DNA from: Trichomonas vaginalis G3
Taxonomy: Eukaryota; Parabasalia; Trichomonadida; Trichomonadidae
Direction of reading: 5' to 3'
DNA length: 64,000 nt
NCBI RefSeq assembly: GCF_026262505.1
Contig: NC_067207.1
Location: 20,862,082 to 20,926,081 of the forward strand
In this document: positions 49,791 to 59,659 of the stretch, one piece after another
Layout of the letters: each line of letters begins with the position of its first letter
Position numbering within the stretch: the first letter of the stretch is position 1
Notes under the pieces: generated by a model
The model's database searches: none
The model's input: the letters and a program-made list of their open reading frames with translations, nothing else
Told to the model about the DNA's origin: nothing
Program-made: the position numbers and the translations under genes

Positions 49791-49826
49791 ATTTTTAGAA
49801 AAATTAAAATTTTTATCTTTTTGAAA

Positions 49827-50287
49827 ATGTCTAGCGATTTCGCTATCTATATTCGAGACAAACTTTTCGACAGCAAAACATCTGTCGACCAAAAATCTTA
49901 CATAGTGTAAACAAGAAAGGTGAATTTGTTCTAAAGTTCTGTTTCTGGGAATATGACAAGAACCATAAAACATTAAGCAGAGCAGTCTTAAAATTTGTCA
50001 ATGACAGACTTGTTGACAGAGATGACACCGATTGGAAAGATGAAGTCCAACAAAAGTTCTTAGAATGCAAAGAAGACACATGCGCTGTTCTTGAAAATGA
50101 AATAGAAAACAGAATAGAAGAGCTATTAAAGGACAAAGAACTTTTACATAAATATGGTTCTGAGAAATTTGACATAACTCCACCAGAAAAGAAGAAGAAG
50201 AGAGAAAAGAAAGAAAAGAAAGAAAAGAAAGTAGAAGAGAAGAAAGAACCTGAACCAGTTCCAGAGAAGGTGAGATATGACATGTAA
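49827..50287 (+). pseudogene. Lys/Glu-rich protein gene, copy B, broken
   Basis: Counterpart of the open gene at 2049-2501 (SDFAIYIRDKLFDSKTSVD, KFDITPPEKKKK). Divergent from the ATPase gene (36 bases between start codons) and convergent with the 139-aa gene. Broken (about one or two breaks). The minus-strand frame lying opposite it is a shadow. Confidence 0.7.
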
Positions 50288-50303
50288 AAATAAAATTTTA
50301 TTT

Positions 50304-50723
50304 TTAGAACATTTCTGGGTCAATGTCAATGTTCTCTTCCTCTTTAGGGGCAAACACTGGCTTAGACTCTAAAATCTTTTTACCCAATTTACCTTGAACT
50401 TCAACTATCTTAGACTCATAATATTCATAGTCGTCTGCTTTCTTTGGTTCATAAGGTATAACAAGTTTGTATGCTTTACCTTCTTTAAGGTTTGAGAACC
50501 TTCTGTCAAAATTTTCTTTGACTGCTAACAAACCTTCTATGTCTAAGTCTTCAAAAGTTGCACCACTTTTTCTAACAACAGCAAACTTAACTGGTGCAAT
50601 GTTCCAAATTTTGTCAAATGTAGACTTTTCAAAATTGTAGAAGTAAACATTCAAATATGCGAATGGAGCTAACTTATCTTTGACTTCTGTCATGTACTTA
50701 TTTACTGAGATGAATTTTGCCAT
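50304..50723 (-). CDS. Conserved 139-aa element protein, copy B
   Basis: Intact; about 87% identical by eye to 1613-2032. Acidic tail IDIDPEMF. Leader TTTTTTTATCCGATAGAAAAG is repeated before 51093. Possible single-strand DNA-binding or replication accessory protein by context only. Confidence 0.75.
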   Translation of the reverse strand: MAKFISVNKYMTEVKDKLAPFAYLNVYFYNFEKSTFDKIWNIAPVKFAVVRKSGATFEDLDIEGLLAVKENFDRRFSNLKEGKAYKLVIPYEPKKADDYEYYESKIVEVQGKLGKKILESKPVFAPKEEENIDIDPEMF

Positions 50724-50772
50724 CTTTTCTATCGGATAAAAAAAGATTTTTTTTTAAATTTACTCAGAAAAA

Positions 50773-51093
50773 TTATTTCTTTCTATATACACCATTCCGA
50801 ACTTTGAAAAGATGTTTTATACCAGCATAGAATTTTTCTCTAGAGCTTGGTCTTATATCGTTTTCATAACAATATTTTCTATATTCTTCATATAAAGCCT
50901 TTTTTTCATACATTTCATAAGGACAATCTAACCAAAATAGCGCATATCTATTTTCGTTATCTAGGTCTCTATATGTTTCTTCTGTTTGTAGAATTTCGCT
51001 TTCTCTATTTAGTTCTATGTCTATATATTGTGGCTTAAAAAGATGTGGGCAAGAAGGGTCTGGCGCTATGTAAAAAGTTAATTTTTCTGTCAT
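50773..51093 (-). CDS. Stand-alone helicase C-terminal-like domain (106 aa)
   Basis: Intact. Its last 45 residues (ALYEEYRKYCYENDIRPSSR, FYAGIKHLFKVRNGVYRKK) parallel the end of the SF3 helicase (SLYDSYKQYCQEYGYMTASK, FLANVKNLLDVQNGVYTKK), a winged-helix-like region. Sequences around both stop codons and leaders are near-identical, pointing to local duplication. Absent from copy A. It could compete with or modulate the helicase. Confidence 0.65.
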   Translation of the reverse strand: MTEKLTFYIAPDPSCPHLFKPQYIDIELNRESEILQTEETYRDLDNENRYALFWLDCPYEMYEKKALYEEYRKYCYENDIRPSSREKFYAGIKHLFKVRNGVYRKK

Positions 51094-51129
51094 CTTTTCT
51101 ATCGGATAAAAAAAGATTTTTTTTTAAAT

Positions 51130-52365
51130 TTACTCAGAAAAATTTTTCTTTGTATATACGCCGTTCTGAACATCTAAAAGATTTTTGACATTTGCCAAGA
51201 ATGTACGTTTAGACGCTGTCATATAACCATATTCTTGACAATATTGTTTATACGAATCGTACAATGACCTTTCATCTAAACACTCAAAGTTAGTCTCATC
51301 TATAAACAGTTCATATACACTCTTGTTTGCTTCTAACAATGTTTGTCTTTCTTCGGTATGTGGAATTTGTCTTGGATTGAACTTAGAAATATCTAATGTC
51401 ATGAAATATGAGAACAAGTGGTTGTAAAAGTCAGATGTCAAAGTTTCTGCTAAGTCGTCAAAATATTCTGTATCTTGCATATGAGAATCTGACGTTCTGA
51501 CAACTACATATCTTCTGTCAGAACTTTCTAACTTCATCGGAACAACATTGTTTGAAACCATAATGAAGTTTGCAACATTTTCACAAACTCTTTGGTCTTT
51601 ATACTTTCTTTCAACAACTCCAACTTTGTCTGTTATAAGACTCTTCAAAGCATCTGAGTTCAAAACTTTTGTTGTATCTATACTTTGAAGTTCGTTACAT
51701 ACTATAAGTTTCATATTCTCAATTGAAGAGTTAAATTTACCGCAGATGTTTTCTAAGTTTGTCATATTAGGGTTCGAATAACCTTCTAATAGTTTGCATA
51801 AGATATCTGTAAAGAATGTGTTCTTACCAGTTCCTTGTTTTCCAATTATAATGAGAGCAGTTTCATTTTTAGCACTTGGATGTTGTAAGATGTTTGCAAA
51901 CCAACATAAGATATACTCATAGACTCTTTCGTTTCCATTGCATATAATTTCTTTGACATGGTCTAACCAAGCTTCTATAATATTTTCTTTCCATTCTACT
52001 TGTTCATATTTATATCCAGTGAAGATAGAATAGAAGTTTGGAGAAGGTGTATAGAACTTTATACCTCGAACTGAAAAATCTTCTAACTTTGACAATAAGA
52101 TATCCCAAGCATCTAACATCTTCATGCCAACTTGTACGACTTTTATTTTCTTAAGTTTCTGTCTACATTCTTGTTCTGAAACTATTGTTGCTCTTGGTTT
52201 GTTAAAGACAACATCCCATTCTTTCATGACATAACATTCTGGGGCAGAGTCAACATAAATGACTAAACGTTTCAAATTCTCGACTGCTTTGTTATAGTCT
52301 CTAAATGGACACATATTTCTGAATGCTTGGAAGTCATAAAAATCTGAAACATCTATTCTGTACAT
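51130..52365 (-). CDS. SF3 (D5-like) replicative helicase
   Basis: Open 411-aa frame. Walker A IIIGKQGTGKNTFFTDIL (about residue 172), Walker B LIVCNELQS, motif C ANFIMVSNN, arginine finger SSDRRYVVV, and a C-terminal winged-helix-like domain. The first ~160 residues have no obvious primase motif. D5-like SF3 helicases start replication in poxviruses, virophages and Polinton-like viruses. It stands in for polymerase B in this family. Leader TTTTTATAAAAATG. Confidence 0.9.
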   Translation of the reverse strand: MYRIDVSDFYDFQAFRNMCPFRDYNKAVENLKRLVIYVDSAPECYVMKEWDVVFNKPRATIVSEQECRQKLKKIKVVQVGMKMLDAWDILLSKLEDFSVRGIKFYTPSPNFYSIFTGYKYEQVEWKENIIEAWLDHVKEIICNGNERVYEYILCWFANILQHPSAKNETALIIIGKQGTGKNTFFTDILCKLLEGYSNPNMTNLENICGKFNSSIENMKLIVCNELQSIDTTKVLNSDALKSLITDKVGVVERKYKDQRVCENVANFIMVSNNVVPMKLESSDRRYVVVRTSDSHMQDTEYFDDLAETLTSDFYNHLFSYFMTLDISKFNPRQIPHTEERQTLLEANKSVYELFIDETNFECLDERSLYDSYKQYCQEYGYMTASKRTFLANVKNLLDVQNGVYTKKNFSE

Positions 52366-52394
52366 TTTTATAAAAATAAAAAAAATATTTTTTT

Positions 52395-53192
52395 TTATTC
52401 TTGACTTTGTTGTTCCATTTGTTGCATTTGTTGTTCTTGAGCTATTTGTTGTTGAAGTTGTTCTTGTAATACAATACTTTCACCGGTTGCATCTTCCAAT
52501 TCGAAACTTTCTGCCGTCATTGACAAATACATAGGACATAAAAGTTTTACAGGAACAAAGTTTGCGTCAACTAATGTCAACGTTATACTTGCCAAAGTGT
52601 TTGAGTTCACTAAGGTTGAAAATTCTGCATTCGAATGAACAATAGGCAAACCAGCAGAGAAAGTGTTGTTTATACGCATAAGTATCTTTTGGTCATAATA
52701 GTTTCTGTCGACATTCGAATAACACTTTGAACCTAAGTTTGAAACAATATATAAGATTGGTGTGCTTAATGTCAATGGAATAGACATTCCTTGTATGACA
52801 CCTTTTCCTGTTATAGGAAACTGTTGGTAGTAAAAACCAGAAATAAGTTTTGTATTATAGCTCATATTGTTTATAGTAAACTCAGTCGGACATCCAAACA
52901 TAATGAAACCTGCTCTAGTTGCAGCACATGTTACACCTGTACTTAAAGTATTAAATAAGTCAACAAAACCTGTTGGTGGTATATCTGAGTAAGTATCTTC
53001 AAAGGAGTATTTTTTACCATTCACAACAATAAAGTCTTCTGGTGTCAAAAGAGCAAAACAGGCTTTAGTCGTCATTGTGTTTAAGGTTAGTTTACAATAT
53101 CGTCCTTGAGGACTTTGTAAGTTTGTTGTTATAGAATTATATGACTCAGGGTTTTTAGTCGTAATAGTATAAACCACTATATCTTCTGCCAT
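52395..53192 (-). CDS. Candidate jelly-roll minor capsid protein, 265 aa
   Basis: Intact. Beta-rich with many T/S/N residues (YTITTKNPESYNSITTNLQS, FYYQQFPITGKGVIQGMSIP), a penton-like C-terminal strand pair (ITLTLVDANFVPVKLLCPMY) and a Gln-rich tail. Partial copy at 1-311. Minor capsid (penton base) is my best guess, competing with the 37330/42950 family for that role. Confidence 0.55.
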   Translation of the reverse strand: MAEDIVVYTITTKNPESYNSITTNLQSPQGRYCKLTLNTMTTKACFALLTPEDFIVVNGKKYSFEDTYSDIPPTGFVDLFNTLSTGVTCAATRAGFIMFGCPTEFTINNMSYNTKLISGFYYQQFPITGKGVIQGMSIPLTLSTPILYIVSNLGSKCYSNVDRNYYDQKILMRINNTFSAGLPIVHSNAEFSTLVNSNTLASITLTLVDANFVPVKLLCPMYLSMTAESFELEDATGESIVLQEQLQQQIAQEQQMQQMEQQSQE

Positions 53193-53196
53193 TTAC

Positions 53197-53775
53197 TTAG
53201 CAAATAAATTTTAATGAAATGTTGTGGTCGTCAAATATTTTTATAACGTCTGGGAAACTATATTTTAAGTTCAACGTTTCACCTCCTTTCATAACGTATA
53301 TCTTGTCAATGACATTATATGAAACACCACAGCAACTAACGTCGGGTTCTATTTCTTTGATGTTTATATCGTCTGCCTCTGTCAAAAGTTTCAATAGTTC
53401 TTTCAAAACTTCATGAGGTGCAATGACATATGAGTTCACTTTTACAGGGTTGTGCTCAACCAAGTTTAACATTATACCTAAAGCTTGACAAATCTTCTCC
53501 TGAGTTTGAAGTTTGTCTTTCAGTTGTTGGTAGTCGTTTCGAATATCTGCAACAGAACTTAAGTCTCTGCTAACTTCAGGATATGTTGGTTCTTTTACAG
53601 GAACTATTGTTATACCATCTTTGTCTTCGTATGGTTTCCCCATTTCAACATCTCTTTCTTTGACATTGACAACAACACTTTGACTGTTTGTTTGAGTTGG
53701 TGAATTTAACCTCACGTCTGCCACCGCCATTAAACCTTTTGAAACACTTACGCTTCTATTTTTCGGAAATGACAT
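53197..53775 (-). CDS. 192-aa element protein, unknown
   Basis: Start set at ATG 53775 (MSFPKNRSVSVSKGLMAVAD), which follows an AAATAAAA-type leader; the frame upstream of it is T-rich and runs through the divergent gene. Central coiled coil (DYQQLKDKLQTQEKICQALG). Next to the jelly-roll candidate (4 bases). Function unknown. Confidence 0.65.
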   Translation of the reverse strand: MSFPKNRSVSVSKGLMAVADVRLNSPTQTNSQSVVVNVKERDVEMGKPYEDKDGITIVPVKEPTYPEVSRDLSSVADIRNDYQQLKDKLQTQEKICQALGIMLNLVEHNPVKVNSYVIAPHEVLKELLKLLTEADDINIKEIEPDVSCCGVSYNVIDKIYVMKGGETLNLKYSFPDVIKIFDDHNISLKFIC

Positions 53776-53793
53776 TTTACTTAGAATAAAAAG

Positions 53794-54213
53794 ATGGACG
53801 TATTTGAGTATCTCTTCGAATTGAAGCAAAACAAAGTTTACACACACAAACAATACAAATACATTGACAGAATAGTTCTTTACACAAACAATGGAAAATG
53901 TTATAGAATAGCAATATTTGCTGAACCAAAATATTTTCATAAAGCAAAGAAAGTTGGTATAACTGAAATGGTGAAAGTTCTTGAAGCAGACAAAAATATA
54001 ACTTCAAAACTTACAGATATTTCTAAAGGTAAGTTTATCTTACAATATTATGTCAAAACTGGCGTACTGTCAATATTTGACGGAGAGAAGTCAGTTCAAG
54101 AACAACTTACTGACCTGCTGCCAAAATCTGCTCGATGGAAGCTGTCGTTATACCAATCTGAGGAGCCCCAGCAGGTTTCATCGAACGAATCTTCAAAAGA
54201 GCATCTTCCGTGA
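53794..54213 (+). CDS. Element protein, unknown (139 aa)
   Basis: Divergent from 53775 with 18 bases between starts and convergent with the capsid gene, overlapping its 3' end by about 107 bases. The N-terminal ~100 residues (MDVFEYLFELKQNKVYTHKQ, FAEPKYFHKAKKVGITEMVK) look protein-like; the rest is antisense to capsid, so the true end is uncertain. Confidence 0.5.
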   Translation: MDVFEYLFELKQNKVYTHKQYKYIDRIVLYTNNGKCYRIAIFAEPKYFHKAKKVGITEMVKVLEADKNITSKLTDISKGKFILQYYVKTGVLSIFDGEKSVQEQLTDLLPKSARWKLSLYQSEEPQQVSSNESSKEHLP

Positions 54214-55704
54214 AAAGTGCTATTGGTTTTGTAAACTTCTTTGCTTTCAGTTCATCTGGACCGTCTCTGTCACCAGTATATTGTATTTGTACAGTACCAA
54301 CAGTTGAAATACCACCCATAAAGTCTTCTGAGTCAGCAAATGGAATGCCAAGCCAAAAGTTTGAACGGTCTCCATTTGTATATTGAGTTTTTTGACCTCC
54401 TGTATGAGTCCATACTTTCACATATGGCATAATAGAACTTTGCATTTCAGGGTTAATGGTTGTTGTGAAGTTGTTGTTAAAGTTCATAGCATCTAATGTC
54501 AAGTTGTATGACCTCATATCCTCAACTGTAGAATATTCTTCTCTTGGATAGTATTTGCCATCTATGTTTATATGGTATTTAATACCAGGGTTGTAGAAAC
54601 AAGAATAGTCATTTATAGTTCGTCTGAAAAGAACAAACAGAGTATCTGCATGTTTCATTGCAGTTGTTAAGGCAATATCTGTTCTTGCACCTGGGTCAGC
54701 ACTTTGGTTTCCAACTTCACCTGCAAAGTCTTTGACAGATATTTGGTGTATAGGGAACATAAGTGGAACTGCAATATATTTGGCAGCTAAAGCATTTGAA
54801 ATATCTGGGTCCAACATATAGACTGCAAGTCTGCTTTCTATTCTCTTGCATTCAAACTTTTCGCATGTGAACTTAACTGGGTCCCAAGCAGTTCCAGCAG
54901 CATTGAAATAATAGTTTACTTCAGTGTTGAAGTTTGAGAACCAAAGTCTAAGTCAACTTTGTCTTTGCAAAAGTCACAGAACTTTGGCTCCACCAGTTCC
55001 AGCTACAGTAATAGTGAATGGGTCTTGTGTTGGTGCAATGACTAAGTTTTTTGCTTGGAGTAAGTTCAATAGAAATTTTTCCTGCCCAGTTTGGCAAGTA
55101 TCTTAAAAACCTGAAGATGAGGAAAGATGACAAAGGAACTCTAAGTTTCAATTTTACTTTAGTGACAGCATTTCCATCTGAACCAGAAAGGTTAACATAA
55201 ACTCCTGGAACGTTAGGGTCAAGTCTTCTTATTTTCTCAATAGTTGCATATTGGTCTGTTTGTTCTCTAGCTTGTGGTTGTACTGAGTTTCTCAAAGCGA
55301 ACCATTCATAGTTGCCCATGTTACTTTGAACTAAGTCAGAGTTAGAATATATCTTATATCCCATGAAAACTTCTGGAGCATATTGGTATCCGACATAGAA
55401 AATTCCATTGCAACCTTTCTTGTCAGACAACTGGCAGAAGGTTTTATTTCAATGTCTTGTTCCACGTATAAGAAAAGAGTTGTCAATAAATTATATGAAA
55501 CCTGTCGCAAGCAATATCTACTGTTGTGAAGAACCTTCTCCAAACTCACCTACGTTTCCATAAGAAACAGCAGTTGTATATTCGTAAGTTCCAGGAACAA
55601 TTTCTGACCTTCTAATGGCATTGTCGCATTCGTTATACCATTCGGAAAACATTTCCATTCATAGCATCCAAAACTGTTGGCGTTATATTCTGAGCGGCGT
55701 ACAT
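54107..55704 (-). pseudogene. Double-jelly-roll major capsid protein, broken
   Basis: About 530 codons starting MYAAQNITPTVLDAMNGN. Aligns by eye with the PolB-family capsid at 19703-21277: VKLKLRVPLSSFL with FKLRLRIPVRRFL, YLPNWAGKISIEL with FIPAFAGNIQLKV. Ends KPAGAPQIGITTASIEQIL. Forms the capsid shell. Broken (about three breaks). Confidence 0.8.
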
Positions 55705-55771
55705 TTCATATGAGTAAAAATATAGAATAGTTGGATTTATATGTCATAATAGAACCCACGTGGACCAAGCT

Positions 55772-56290
55772 TTACTTTCTTCCTGACTGAGTTTTTAACT
55801 CTTCTTTTTCCTTCATTGCCCTCTGCTTGAAGTTGTGCATCTTTGCATTATGTTCATCTAGTATGTTGCAAATTTCCCATGTCCTTTTTGCCTTTTGGCT
55901 CTGGTCGCCCATCTCAGGTAACCTATATCCTAGAAAAGAGTTTGTCATAGTCTGTATTTGAGTCTTCGCGTATTGTTGCATGACTCTTTCCTGAGTTTCC
56001 GGTTCAAGCTCTTCAAACAGTGCCTGTCCATATGGAATATGCTCGTTTCCAAATATATGTTTTTGTAGCCATTCTGGTTTTCTTTCCATGTTACCAACTA
56101 TATCTTTTGTGAATGGGAAAGCTTCTACCCAATCTTTCAGTCTTGCGTCGTTTATTTCTGTAGTTGTTTTATTTTGTCAAGGAACATGTTTTTCAATACT
56201 AACATTTCATTTGGTACTGTCCATTGAGTTTTCTTAAATATTCATCCCTTCTCGGTTCATTGTCTGCAAAGTAAGTTTTTATAGACATTT
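55772..56290 (-). pseudogene. Helical element protein gene, broken
   Basis: Begins MSIKTYFADNEPRRDEYLRK; the main open part (55772-56089) is helical and charged (EWLQKHIFGNEHIPYGQALF, NAKMHNFKQRAMKEKEEL). No domain recognised. Broken (about two breaks). Lies upstream of the capsid gene on the same strand. Confidence 0.5.
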
Positions 56291-56506
56291 TGTAAACTTT
56301 CGTTTGGCAAGGTCATGTACAATAGGTTCTCTTCCTTCTCCCTCCCTAACTTTCTTTCTAAACTCTTCACCAAATATACCATCTCTATGGTTCTGTGTAG
56401 TTCTTTGAGATAAATGTTCTAGAACGTCAGGTGTTATATTTCCATCAGCCATGTTCATTTCATACTGGTCCAAAATATCTGCATGTTTCATATCTTTCAA
56501 TGGCAT
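56279..56506 (-). CDS. 75-aa element protein, unknown
   Basis: Intact short frame MPLKDMKHADILDQYEMNMA, charged, ending AKRKFTKCL. It touches the stop of the preceding 679-aa gene (ATG overlaps stop) and overlaps the next start, so it is probably read in one polycistron-like block. Confidence 0.55.
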   Translation of the reverse strand: MPLKDMKHADILDQYEMNMADGNITPDVLEHLSQRTTQNHRDGIFGEEFRKKVREGEGREPIVHDLAKRKFTKCL

Positions 56507-58545
56507 TAAAGCGCGCTTAAAATACCAGCTATATCTGGTTCACCATTGACTTCCATTGCGTCTACAACTTCTTGGAATTGTGGTTGTAAGTTTATGAACC
56601 ACCTATCCGGGTTAGCTTTATGACCCCATCTCATTGTAGTTCCATCGTCTGCAGAAACAAAAGTAGGTTTGTTTCCATCTTGGTTAGGTTCTGAATGAAC
56701 TTTAAACAATGTTTCATTTCTATATGTTTTCTTGAAATTTAACCTTTTATCTTCACCGAGTTCATCCGAAGATTGAACGTTAAATGCTCGTAAGTAAAAA
56801 GGGTTGTTGTATTTGTGTACATTTTCTTTCAGTACTTTCATTCTATGCTGAATATTTTCATCTGGTGTTGGAGTCTTTTGTATGTCGGCAAACATTTTTC
56901 GATATTCTTCTACTATGTCAGCCGAATCTTTCTTAGACTCTTGGAAAGATTCCATATTCACCTCATGCTCTTGTTGAGGGTCAAGATTTTTCGGCTGTTC
57001 CAAATCTTCATCTAGTTCTGTGAAGTTAGTTTCCAAAGGAGTGACTTGTTCGTTTCCTTCAGGCTCTTCTAGCTGTTGTTGCTGAACTATTTCTTCCATG
57101 TCTGGTTGTATCTGAACTATTTCTTCCTGTGGAGTTTCTTGTACCTCATCTGCTGGCATTTCATATATTCCGAGACCGTTTTTAACAATTTCCCTATCTA
57201 CGTCATCCGCATTCATAAGCTTTTGTTCTTTCGTTCCGTCTCTATTTTTTACGCGTTTCATGACGAAAGTTGAATTGTCATTTAGCTCTGACATCAAATA
57301 TCTCGGAGTAAATTCATCCATGTCATTTGGATGATATGCTATTAAATCATATCCCTTAGCGAGCTTGTATTTTCCAGGTTTGAGATTATATCCGTTTTGG
57401 TGCTGAGCCATAAAGCTAAATAGGTTCGGGTCAGTATTTCCATCCTTGAACTTTCCAATAGCTTCTTTATATCTGTCACTAAAGTCAGCAGTATCTGGGA
57501 AACCACACTCTTCTTTAAGCATTTTTAAGAATTCTTGGTTTCCTTGTTCTCTACTTCTTTTATGTCCTTGCTCTGTTTGTGGTTGTTGTTGTGCAGGGTT
57601 TTGAACTGTTGGTTGCTGTGCTGGTTGTTGTGTTGGTTGTTGTGCTGGTTGTGGAGGTGGTTGTTGTGCTGGTTGTTGTGTTGGTTGTTGTGTTGGTTGT
57701 TGTGTTGGTTGTTGTGTTGGTTGTTGTGCTGGTTTTGGTGCATGCCTGTGTCTGTGTCCATGTGACGATGTAAATGTTTTAGGTAGTCCTGGTGCAGGTG
57801 CTTCTCTTGGAGGGTTTGGTGGTATATAAGTTCCACCAGCTGGCACATATGTTCCATCTGCAGCGTAATGTCCTACCTGACTTTTCGTTTTTAAGAAAGC
57901 ATTTACTAGGTCTGTTTTGGTCTGTTGTAACTCTTTTTCTTGACTTTTCACAACAGTTGCTCTAACGGCGTCATAGGCACTTTGAACTGCCTGTCTCGTT
58001 GCTGCATCTGTTATTTTCGTCATATTTTGTGCTACTTCTTTTAACTCTTTGTCGAAACCTTCAGACTTCAGTTTCTTTCCAGATGAGAAGTCGTTCACTA
58101 GTTTCACCTTACTATGAAGAGCTTCGAAGGCGTTCTTAAAGTCAGCATTCATTAAAGCTTCATTTGAACTGTCTTCATCCGCTTGTATTTTTGTCCTTAT
58201 TGACCCTATAAGTTGGGCTGCTTTAGCGTTGGCTTGGGCATCTAACCAGTCATTATTAGCTTTTATATATTCTGCGCTTTTCATTGCCTTTTGCATGGCT
58301 GCGTCGTTATTTTTACTTTCTTGTGCTAAGTTTTCATACTGTACGGTTTGGTTTTGCAACTGTAAAAGTTTTTCTGCCTTTACATTTGCTTCAACTTCTT
58401 TTTTATACTCATCGCTATCCATATATGTCTTCAGGGCTTTTTGTTTTATCTCTTCATCTTTCAGTATTTTATATTGAGTAGTATGGTTTTTCAAATTTAT
58501 GACATCTTGTTCCATTTTTGCTACTTCTGCTGCTTTTTCTGACAC
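56506..58545 (-). CDS. Large coiled-coil protein with Q-Q-P repeats (679 aa)
   Basis: Intact. Residues 1-230 are coiled coil (EKAAEVAKMEQDVINLKNHT), then a Pro-rich segment, a Q-P-T-Q-Q-P/A-Q-Q-P-type repeat (plus strand about 57600-57760), and a C-terminal half with acidic Gln/Glu-rich stretches (QEEIVQIQPDMEEIVQQQQL) and a more globular end (YNNPFYLRAFNVQSSDELGE). Likely a large structural or tegument-like protein; no family recognised. Confidence 0.65.
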   Translation of the reverse strand: MSEKAAEVAKMEQDVINLKNHTTQYKILKDEEIKQKALKTYMDSDEYKKEVEANVKAEKLLQLQNQTVQYENLAQESKNNDAAMQKAMKSAEYIKANNDWLDAQANAKAAQLIGSIRTKIQADEDSSNEALMNADFKNAFEALHSKVKLVNDFSSGKKLKSEGFDKELKEVAQNMTKITDAATRQAVQSAYDAVRATVVKSQEKELQQTKTDLVNAFLKTKSQVGHYAADGTYVPAGGTYIPPNPPREAPAPGLPKTFTSSHGHRHRHAPKPAQQPTQQPTQQPTQQPTQQPAQQPPPQPAQQPTQQPAQQPTVQNPAQQQPQTEQGHKRSREQGNQEFLKMLKEECGFPDTADFSDRYKEAIGKFKDGNTDPNLFSFMAQHQNGYNLKPGKYKLAKGYDLIAYHPNDMDEFTPRYLMSELNDNSTFVMKRVKNRDGTKEQKLMNADDVDREIVKNGLGIYEMPADEVQETPQEEIVQIQPDMEEIVQQQQLEEPEGNEQVTPLETNFTELDEDLEQPKNLDPQQEHEVNMESFQESKKDSADIVEEYRKMFADIQKTPTPDENIQHRMKVLKENVHKYNNPFYLRAFNVQSSDELGEDKRLNFKKTYRNETLFKVHSEPNQDGNKPTFVSADDGTTMRWGHKANPDRWFINLQPQFQEVVDAMEVNGEPDIAGILSAL

Positions 58546-58994
58546 TTTTTTCGCATATTCCTCTTACTTAGTTCTTTCAGTTGTTCTCTTTCTTCTTTCT
58601 CTACGTTTAACTCATTTAGTTTCTTTGTGTGTCTGTCATATTCTAGTTTCTTTTCGTTTTCACTTATTTGCTTCTGTATGTCTATGTTTGACTTTTTGAC
58701 ATCTGTTATTTGATTTTTGAGTGAACTCAAATTCATTTGACTTTGAGGGTTATAAGCTGTTCCGTCTGCAGCTCCACCATAGCCTGCCATTTTCGCTAAA
58801 AGTGCCGCTCTTAAACCTCCACTCTGTGCACCAAGAACTCGGTTTAAAAGCATAGGATTGCTTGACATTTGTTGCAACATAGTGGGGTCATTCAGCATTT
58901 GTTGTTGCAACTGTTGTTGTGGTGTCAGTTTTACTTTTGGATGTTTCAATGCTCCCTTCCTCTTACGTATATTCTTACGTAGCTTACGTGGCAT
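58521..58994 (-). CDS. Basic N-terminal, Gln-rich coiled-coil protein (157 aa)
   Basis: Open frame beginning MPRKLRKNIRKRKGALKHPK, followed by Q/M/L-rich sequence and a charged coiled coil. It overlaps the start of the 679-aa gene by 25 bases in another frame, with a matching coiled-coil character, so the two may be parts of one functional unit. The basic start suggests DNA or RNA contact in the virion. Confidence 0.6.
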   Translation of the reverse strand: MPRKLRKNIRKRKGALKHPKVKLTPQQQLQQQMLNDPTMLQQMSSNPMLLNRVLGAQSGGLRAALLAKMAGYGGAADGTAYNPQSQMNLSSLKNQITDVKKSNIDIQKQISENEKKLEYDRHTKKLNELNVEKEEREQLKELSKRNMRKKCQKKQQK

Positions 58995-59083
58995 TTTAAG
59001 TGAAGTTAAAAAGCGGTTTTTGACAGATGTTTATATGACACTTTCTCCGATTTATAGGACCTCTCTCATATTCTATCTTGTCA

Positions 59084-59530
59084 TGATTTCATCGTAAATG
59101 TTTTGTCAAGACTTCTTCGTAAATGTTTTGTCAAGACTTCATCGTAATGAGTGTAAAGGACCAAAAAATAATGTTTATGTTAGAATGTTAGATCTAACAT
59201 GTTTTCTAACATGTTTTCTAACATGGTCTAAAACTCTTGAATTTTCATGATTTCATCGTATATGTTTTTGTCGAAACTTCTTCTTCGTACATGTTTTGTC
59301 AAGACTTCTTCGTAAATGTTTTGTCAAAACTTTCTTGTCTATGTTTTGTCAAACTTCATCGTAAAGACTTTGTTGAGACTTTGTCAAACTTCATCGTAAA
59401 TGTTTTGTCAAGACTTTCTTGTCTATGTTTTGTCAAGACTTTCTTGTCTAATTTCTCATGAACTTTCTTGTCTATGTTTTGTCAAAACTTTCTTGTCTAT
59501 GTTTTGTCAAAACTTTATTGTCTATGTTTT
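59084..59530 (+). repeat. CATCGTAAATGTTTTGTCAAGACTT tandem array, forward arm
   Basis: Many degenerate 25-30-bp units built from CTTCTTCGTAAATGTTTTG and CTTTCTTGTCTATGTTTTG. It contains site 14. Preceded at 59036-59083 by an inverted copy of the end of the methylase gene. No gene. Confidence 0.85.
59177..59224. repeat. Five-word quasi-palindrome, GTTAGA type (site 14)
   Basis: Two GTTAGA words, AGATCT centre, three inverted words with ATGTTT spacers, inside the forward arm. Confidence 0.85.
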
Positions 59531-59585
59531 GTCGAAACATTTACGATGAAATCATGAAATTCATGAAAATTCAAGAGTTTTAGAC

Positions 59586-59634
59586 CATGTTAGAAAACAT
59601 GTTAGAAAACATGTTAGATCTAACATTCTAACAT
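59586..59634. repeat. Five-word quasi-palindrome, GTTAGA type (site 15)
   Basis: Inverse orientation of site 14, with flanks TTTTAGACCATG and ATAAATTATATTTTTGGGTC also mirrored. Confidence 0.85.
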
Positions 59635-59659
59635 AAATTATATTTTTGGGTCCTTTACG

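Noticed and set aside
57525-57857. Histidine/asparagine-rich and valine- or leucine-rich frames over 57525-57860
   Set aside because: Alternative-frame readings of the Q-Q-P repeat of the 679-aa gene.
59237-59461. 74-codon plus-strand frame rich in F, V, C and L
   Set aside because: It is read from the TGTTTTGTCAAGACTT tandem array and has no independent support.
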